Shown in pieces: positions 28,376 through 33,393 of a DNA stretch of 33,393 bases. A program made the position numbers and the translations under genes. The notes below the pieces were generated by a model. That model had not been told where the DNA came from and searched no databases. It saw only the letters and a program-made list of their open reading frames with translations. Numbering within the stretch: position 1 is the first letter of the stretch; each line of letters begins with the position of its first letter. Source of the stretch: an uncultured Caulobacterales bacterium (GTDB lineage: Bacteria > Pseudomonadota > Alphaproteobacteria > Caulobacterales > Caulobacteraceae); assembly GCA_903858685.1 (NCBI GenBank), contig CAIOJR010000044.1, forward strand, positions 1 through 33,393, written 5' to 3'.

Positions 28376-29575
28376 ATGTCCGCTTTCCGCACCCTTGACA
28401 CCCTCTCCGATCTTTCCGGCAAGACCGCGCTCGTCCGCGTCGATTTCAACCTGCCCATGGATGGCGGCGTCATCACCGACGATACGCGGCTGAAGTCCGC
28501 CCTCCCCACAATCCGGGCCCTGAGCAAAAAGGGCGCGCGCGTGGCGCTTCTGGCCCATTTCGACCGGCCGAAGGGCAAGCGGGTTCCTTCCATGAGCCTG
28601 CAGCCCATAGCGGGCCCTCTGGCGGCGCTTCTGGGGGCTCCGGTGGCCTTTGCCAATGACTGCGTGGGCGATGTCGCCGTCGGCGCCATCGCTGCGTTGC
28701 CCCAGGGCGGCGTGATCCTGCTCGAAAATGTGCGCTTCCATGCAGGCGAGGAGGCCAATGATCCGGCCTTCGCCGCCCAGTTGGCCGCGCTGGGCGACCT
28801 CTATGTCAATGACGCGTTTTCCGCAGCCCACCGCGCGCACGCCTCAACGGAGGGCGTCGCCCATCTGCTGCCAGCCTATGCGGGACTGGCCATGCAGCGC
28901 GAGCTGGAGGCGCTGGATGCGGCCCTGGGCAATCCCCGGCGGCCCGTCATCGGCGTGGTCGGCGGCTCCAAGGTCTCGACCAAGCTGGACCTGTTGAAGA
29001 ATCTTGTCGGCAAGCTGGACAAGCTGGCCATTGGCGGCGGCATGGCGAACACCTTTCTGTTCGCCCAGGGCCACGATGTCGGCGCCTCGCTCTGCGAGAA
29101 GGACATGGCAGACACGGCGCGTGACATCATCGCCGAGGCGAAGGCGCGGGGATGTGAGATCCTGCTGCCCGTCGATCTGGTCTGCGCCACTGACATCAAG
29201 GACGGCGCTCACGCGGTCGTGCGCGGCGTTGACGGCGTGACCGGAGAAGACAGGATCTTTGACGCCGGTCCCAAATCGGTGGCGCGGCTGACAACAGCGT
29301 TCGAGTCCGCCTCGACCGTGATCTGGAACGGTCCGCTGGGCGTATTTGAAGTGCCGCCCTTCGACGCCGCGACCGTAGCCGTGGCCCGGCATGCGGCGAA
29401 ACTCGCCAAGGCGGGTCGGATCGTGGCTGTGGCCGGCGGCGGCGACACCGTCGCGGCGCTCAATGTTGCAGGCGTAGCCGAAGACTTCACCTTCGTATCG
29501 ACCGCAGGCGGCGCCTTCCTCGAATGGATGGAGGGCAAGGCGCTTCCCGGTGTGGAAGCGCTGAAGATCGACTGA
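28376..29575 (+). CDS. pgk: Phosphoglycerate kinase
   Basis: Transfers the acyl phosphate of 1,3-bisphosphoglycerate to ADP, the first ATP-forming step of glycolysis. The 399-residue protein shows the family signature V-R-V-D-F-N-L-P-M, the substrate segment [17 protein letters not shown] at the hinge, G-G-G-M-A-N-T-F, the ADP-site W-N-G-P-L-G-V-F-E and [10 protein letters not shown]. The C-terminal S-T-A-G-G-A-F-L-E is canonical. It is convergent with carA, 41 bases apart. Confidence 0.97.
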   Translation: MSAFRTLDTLSDLSGKTALVRVDFNLPMDGGVITDDTRLKSALPTIRALSKKGARVALLAHFDRPKGKRVPSMSLQPIAGPLAALLGAPVAFANDCVGDVAVGAIAALPQGGVILLENVRFHAGEEANDPAFAAQLAALGDLYVNDAFSAAHRAHASTEGVAHLLPAYAGLAMQRELEALDAALGNPRRPVIGVVGGSKVSTKLDLLKNLVGKLDKLAIGGGMANTFLFAQGHDVGASLCEKDMADTARDIIAEAKARGCEILLPVDLVCATDIKDGAHAVVRGVDGVTGEDRIFDAGPKSVARLTTAFESASTVIWNGPLGVFEVPPFDAATVAVARHAAKLAKAGRIVAVAGGGDTVAALNVAGVAEDFTFVSTAGGAFLEWMEGKALPGVEALKID

Positions 29576-29616
29576 TCGCCCCGGCGGGACGCTGTGCGCC
29601 CGGCCAGGTTTCGCCC

Positions 29617-30780
29617 CTACCCCGCCATCAGGTCGGCAAAGCGATCAAACAGATAGAGGCTATCGGTTGGGCCCGGGCTGGCTTCTGGATGGTACTGCAC
29701 GCCAAACACCTTGGCGCCCTGCAGTGCGATCCCGGCGTTCGTGCCGTCGAACAACGAGACATGGGTCTCCACCACGCCCGCAGGCAGGGTGTCGCGCTCG
29801 ACGGTGAAGCCATGGTTCATGGACACGATCTCCACCTTTCCAGTCGACAATTCCTTGACCGGATGGTTCGCGCCGTGGTGGCCCTGCTCCATCTTCACCG
29901 TGCGCGCCCCCAGGGCCAGGGCCAGCATCTGATGCCCCAGACAGATGCCAAACACCGGTACGCCTGACGCCACCAGTTTTCTGATTTCCGGCACGGCATA
30001 AACGCCGGTCGCCGCCGGGTCGCCCGGTCCGTTGGACAGGAGCACGCCATCAGGCTTGCGCGCCAGGATCTCTTCCGCCGTCGTCGTGGCTGGCACGACC
30101 GTGACATGGGCGCCGATGGAATTAAGCGAACGCAGGATATTGCGCTTCACTCCGTAATCGACCACGACGACTTCGAATTTCGCAGGTTGCATCGCCTCGC
30201 CGTAACCCTGCGGCCAGGTCCAAAGGGCCTCGTCAAAAGTGAAGGATTGCCGACAGGTGGCGTCCTTGGCCAGATCAAGGCCTTCAAGACCGGACCAGGC
30301 GGCGGCCTGCGCTCGCAGGGCGTCCAGATCGAACTTGCCGTCGGGATCGTGGGCGATGACGGCGTGAGGCATGCCGCGTTCGCGGATAGCGCGGGTCAGG
30401 GCCCGGGTGTCGATCCCGGACAGGCCCACGACGCCGCGCGCCGCCAGCCAGGAGGGAAGATCGCCATTTGAACGCCAATTGGCGGGATCGGTCGGGGCGT
30501 CACGGAAAACCGCGCCGCGCGCCGCCGTTTTTGCGCCATCGCCGAACTGCTCGGTGTCCTCAATATTGACCCCGACATTGCCGATATGGGGGAAGGTAAA
30601 GGTGACGATCTGGCTCATATAGGACGGATCGGTCAGGATTTCCTGATAGCCGGTCATGGCGGTGTTGAAGCACACCTCGCCCACAGCGGCGCCGACCGCG
30701 CCCACGCCAAGCCCCTGAAAGACCGCGCCATCGGCGAGAACCAGCACGCCTGTGCAACCGGGCAGCAGGGATTGGCTCAT
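29617..30780 (-). CDS. carA: Carbamoyl-phosphate synthase small (glutaminase) subunit
   Basis: Class I glutamine amidotransferase that delivers ammonia to CarB for carbamoyl phosphate, used in pyrimidine and arginine synthesis. The 387-residue protein has the N-terminal CPSase small-chain domain ([11 protein letters not shown]). The GATase domain has nucleophile Cys280 in G-I-C-L-G-H-Q and the His364/Glu366 pair in [10 protein letters not shown]. The large subunit gene carB is not in this window; the downstream gene is convergent pgk. The leader from alaS (30781-30951) contains one strong hairpin, treated separately. Confidence 0.97.
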   Translation of the reverse strand: MSQSLLPGCTGVLVLADGAVFQGLGVGAVGAAVGEVCFNTAMTGYQEILTDPSYMSQIVTFTFPHIGNVGVNIEDTEQFGDGAKTAARGAVFRDAPTDPANWRSNGDLPSWLAARGVVGLSGIDTRALTRAIRERGMPHAVIAHDPDGKFDLDALRAQAAAWSGLEGLDLAKDATCRQSFTFDEALWTWPQGYGEAMQPAKFEVVVVDYGVKRNILRSLNSIGAHVTVVPATTTAEEILARKPDGVLLSNGPGDPAATGVYAVPEIRKLVASGVPVFGICLGHQMLALALGARTVKMEQGHHGANHPVKELSTGKVEIVSMNHGFTVERDTLPAGVVETHVSLFDGTNAGIALQGAKVFGVQYHPEASPGPTDSLYLFDRFADLMAG

Positions 30781-30836
30781 GATCGGCTCCTTCGTGGGGT
30801 GTGCTTGTGGATCGCAGCGCTATGGGTTGCGCGCAC

Positions 30837-30874
30837 GAAAACGGCGGGCGAGGACTCAATTCCCCGTCCGCCGT
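30837..30874 (-). terminator. Intrinsic terminator after alaS, in the carA leader
   Basis: ACGGCGG/CCGCCGT (30841-30847 with 30868-30874) encloses a 20-base loop. On the minus strand the stem is followed by TTTT (30837-30840). It lies between alaS and carA, so it ends alaS transcripts. If a carA promoter lies upstream of it, it could instead act as an attenuator of carA. Confidence 0.75.
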
Positions 30875-30951
30875 TCAAGGAAGATTGGATAGTCGCGGTC
30901 CGCCCCAAGGTCAAGGCCAGGAAGGGCCCAGCAAGTTGTGACGATCGACGA

Positions 30952-33393
<2,442 letters not shown>

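Overview
The window is high-GC, gene-dense bacterial chromosome from an alphaproteobacterium, most likely Caulobacterales. The pointers are a zapA gene preceded by a zauP-like coiled-coil gene, a long two-domain dCTP deaminase, aroK-aroB divergent from a secreted-protein/xerD operon, an ApaG protein next to metZ, and many GTG starts. Genus cannot be decided. There is no prophage, IS transposase, CRISPR array or rRNA. One tRNA (Gly, anticodon CCC) is present. No gene-free stretch exceeds about 230 bases.

Layout. 1-353: 3' end of the 2-oxoglutarate dehydrogenase E2 gene, preceded by about 47 odd pyrimidine-rich bases. 399-3332: dcd (minus), then an MscS channel followed by two secreted six-cysteine proteins. 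3556-5293: a TetR regulator and an HSL-family esterase. 5333-8218: a secreted M1 aminopeptidase with a His-rich leader (minus). 8384-9917: AlkB-like dioxygenase and a dienelactone-hydrolase-like protein. 9957-10030: tRNA-Gly. 10155-11156: His-rich CDF metal exporter. 11163-12856: aroK-aroB (minus). 13011-17299: secreted Ala-rich protein, xerD and a polytopic membrane protein. 17395-19909: an exported alpha-amylase divergent from a CitE/HpcH-type C-C lyase. 19934-21102: a single-domain receiver with an altered phosphorylation site and a lipoprotein with a toxin-like C-terminal domain (both minus). 21209-26251: coaBC, dut, an ATP-dependent DNA ligase with degraded motifs, metZ and apaG. 26377-27060: zauP-zapA (minus). 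27290-29575: gap and pgk. 29617-33393: carA and the 3' part of alaS (minus).

Most genes are housekeeping: TCA cycle, pyrimidine nucleotide control (dcd, dut, carA), shikimate pathway, CoA synthesis, methionine synthesis, glycolysis, cell division and translation. The least expected content is: (1) two neighbouring exported proteins with a mirror-symmetric six-cysteine/Trp signature; (2) intergenic segments bounded by CTAG whose ends supply the TAG stop codons of the flanking genes, two of them being copies of one repeat; (3) a ligase of the damage-response type that keeps its nucleotidyl lysine but has lost residues in motifs Ia, IV, V and VI and lacks its usual partner genes; (4) a receiver protein with Glu at the phospho-acceptor position and an 11-bp inverted repeat over its ribosome binding site; (5) an AT-richer lipoprotein gene whose C-terminal domain resembles toxin domains of polymorphic secretion systems. 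All domain calls come from reading the sequence and from memory of families; no database search was run.
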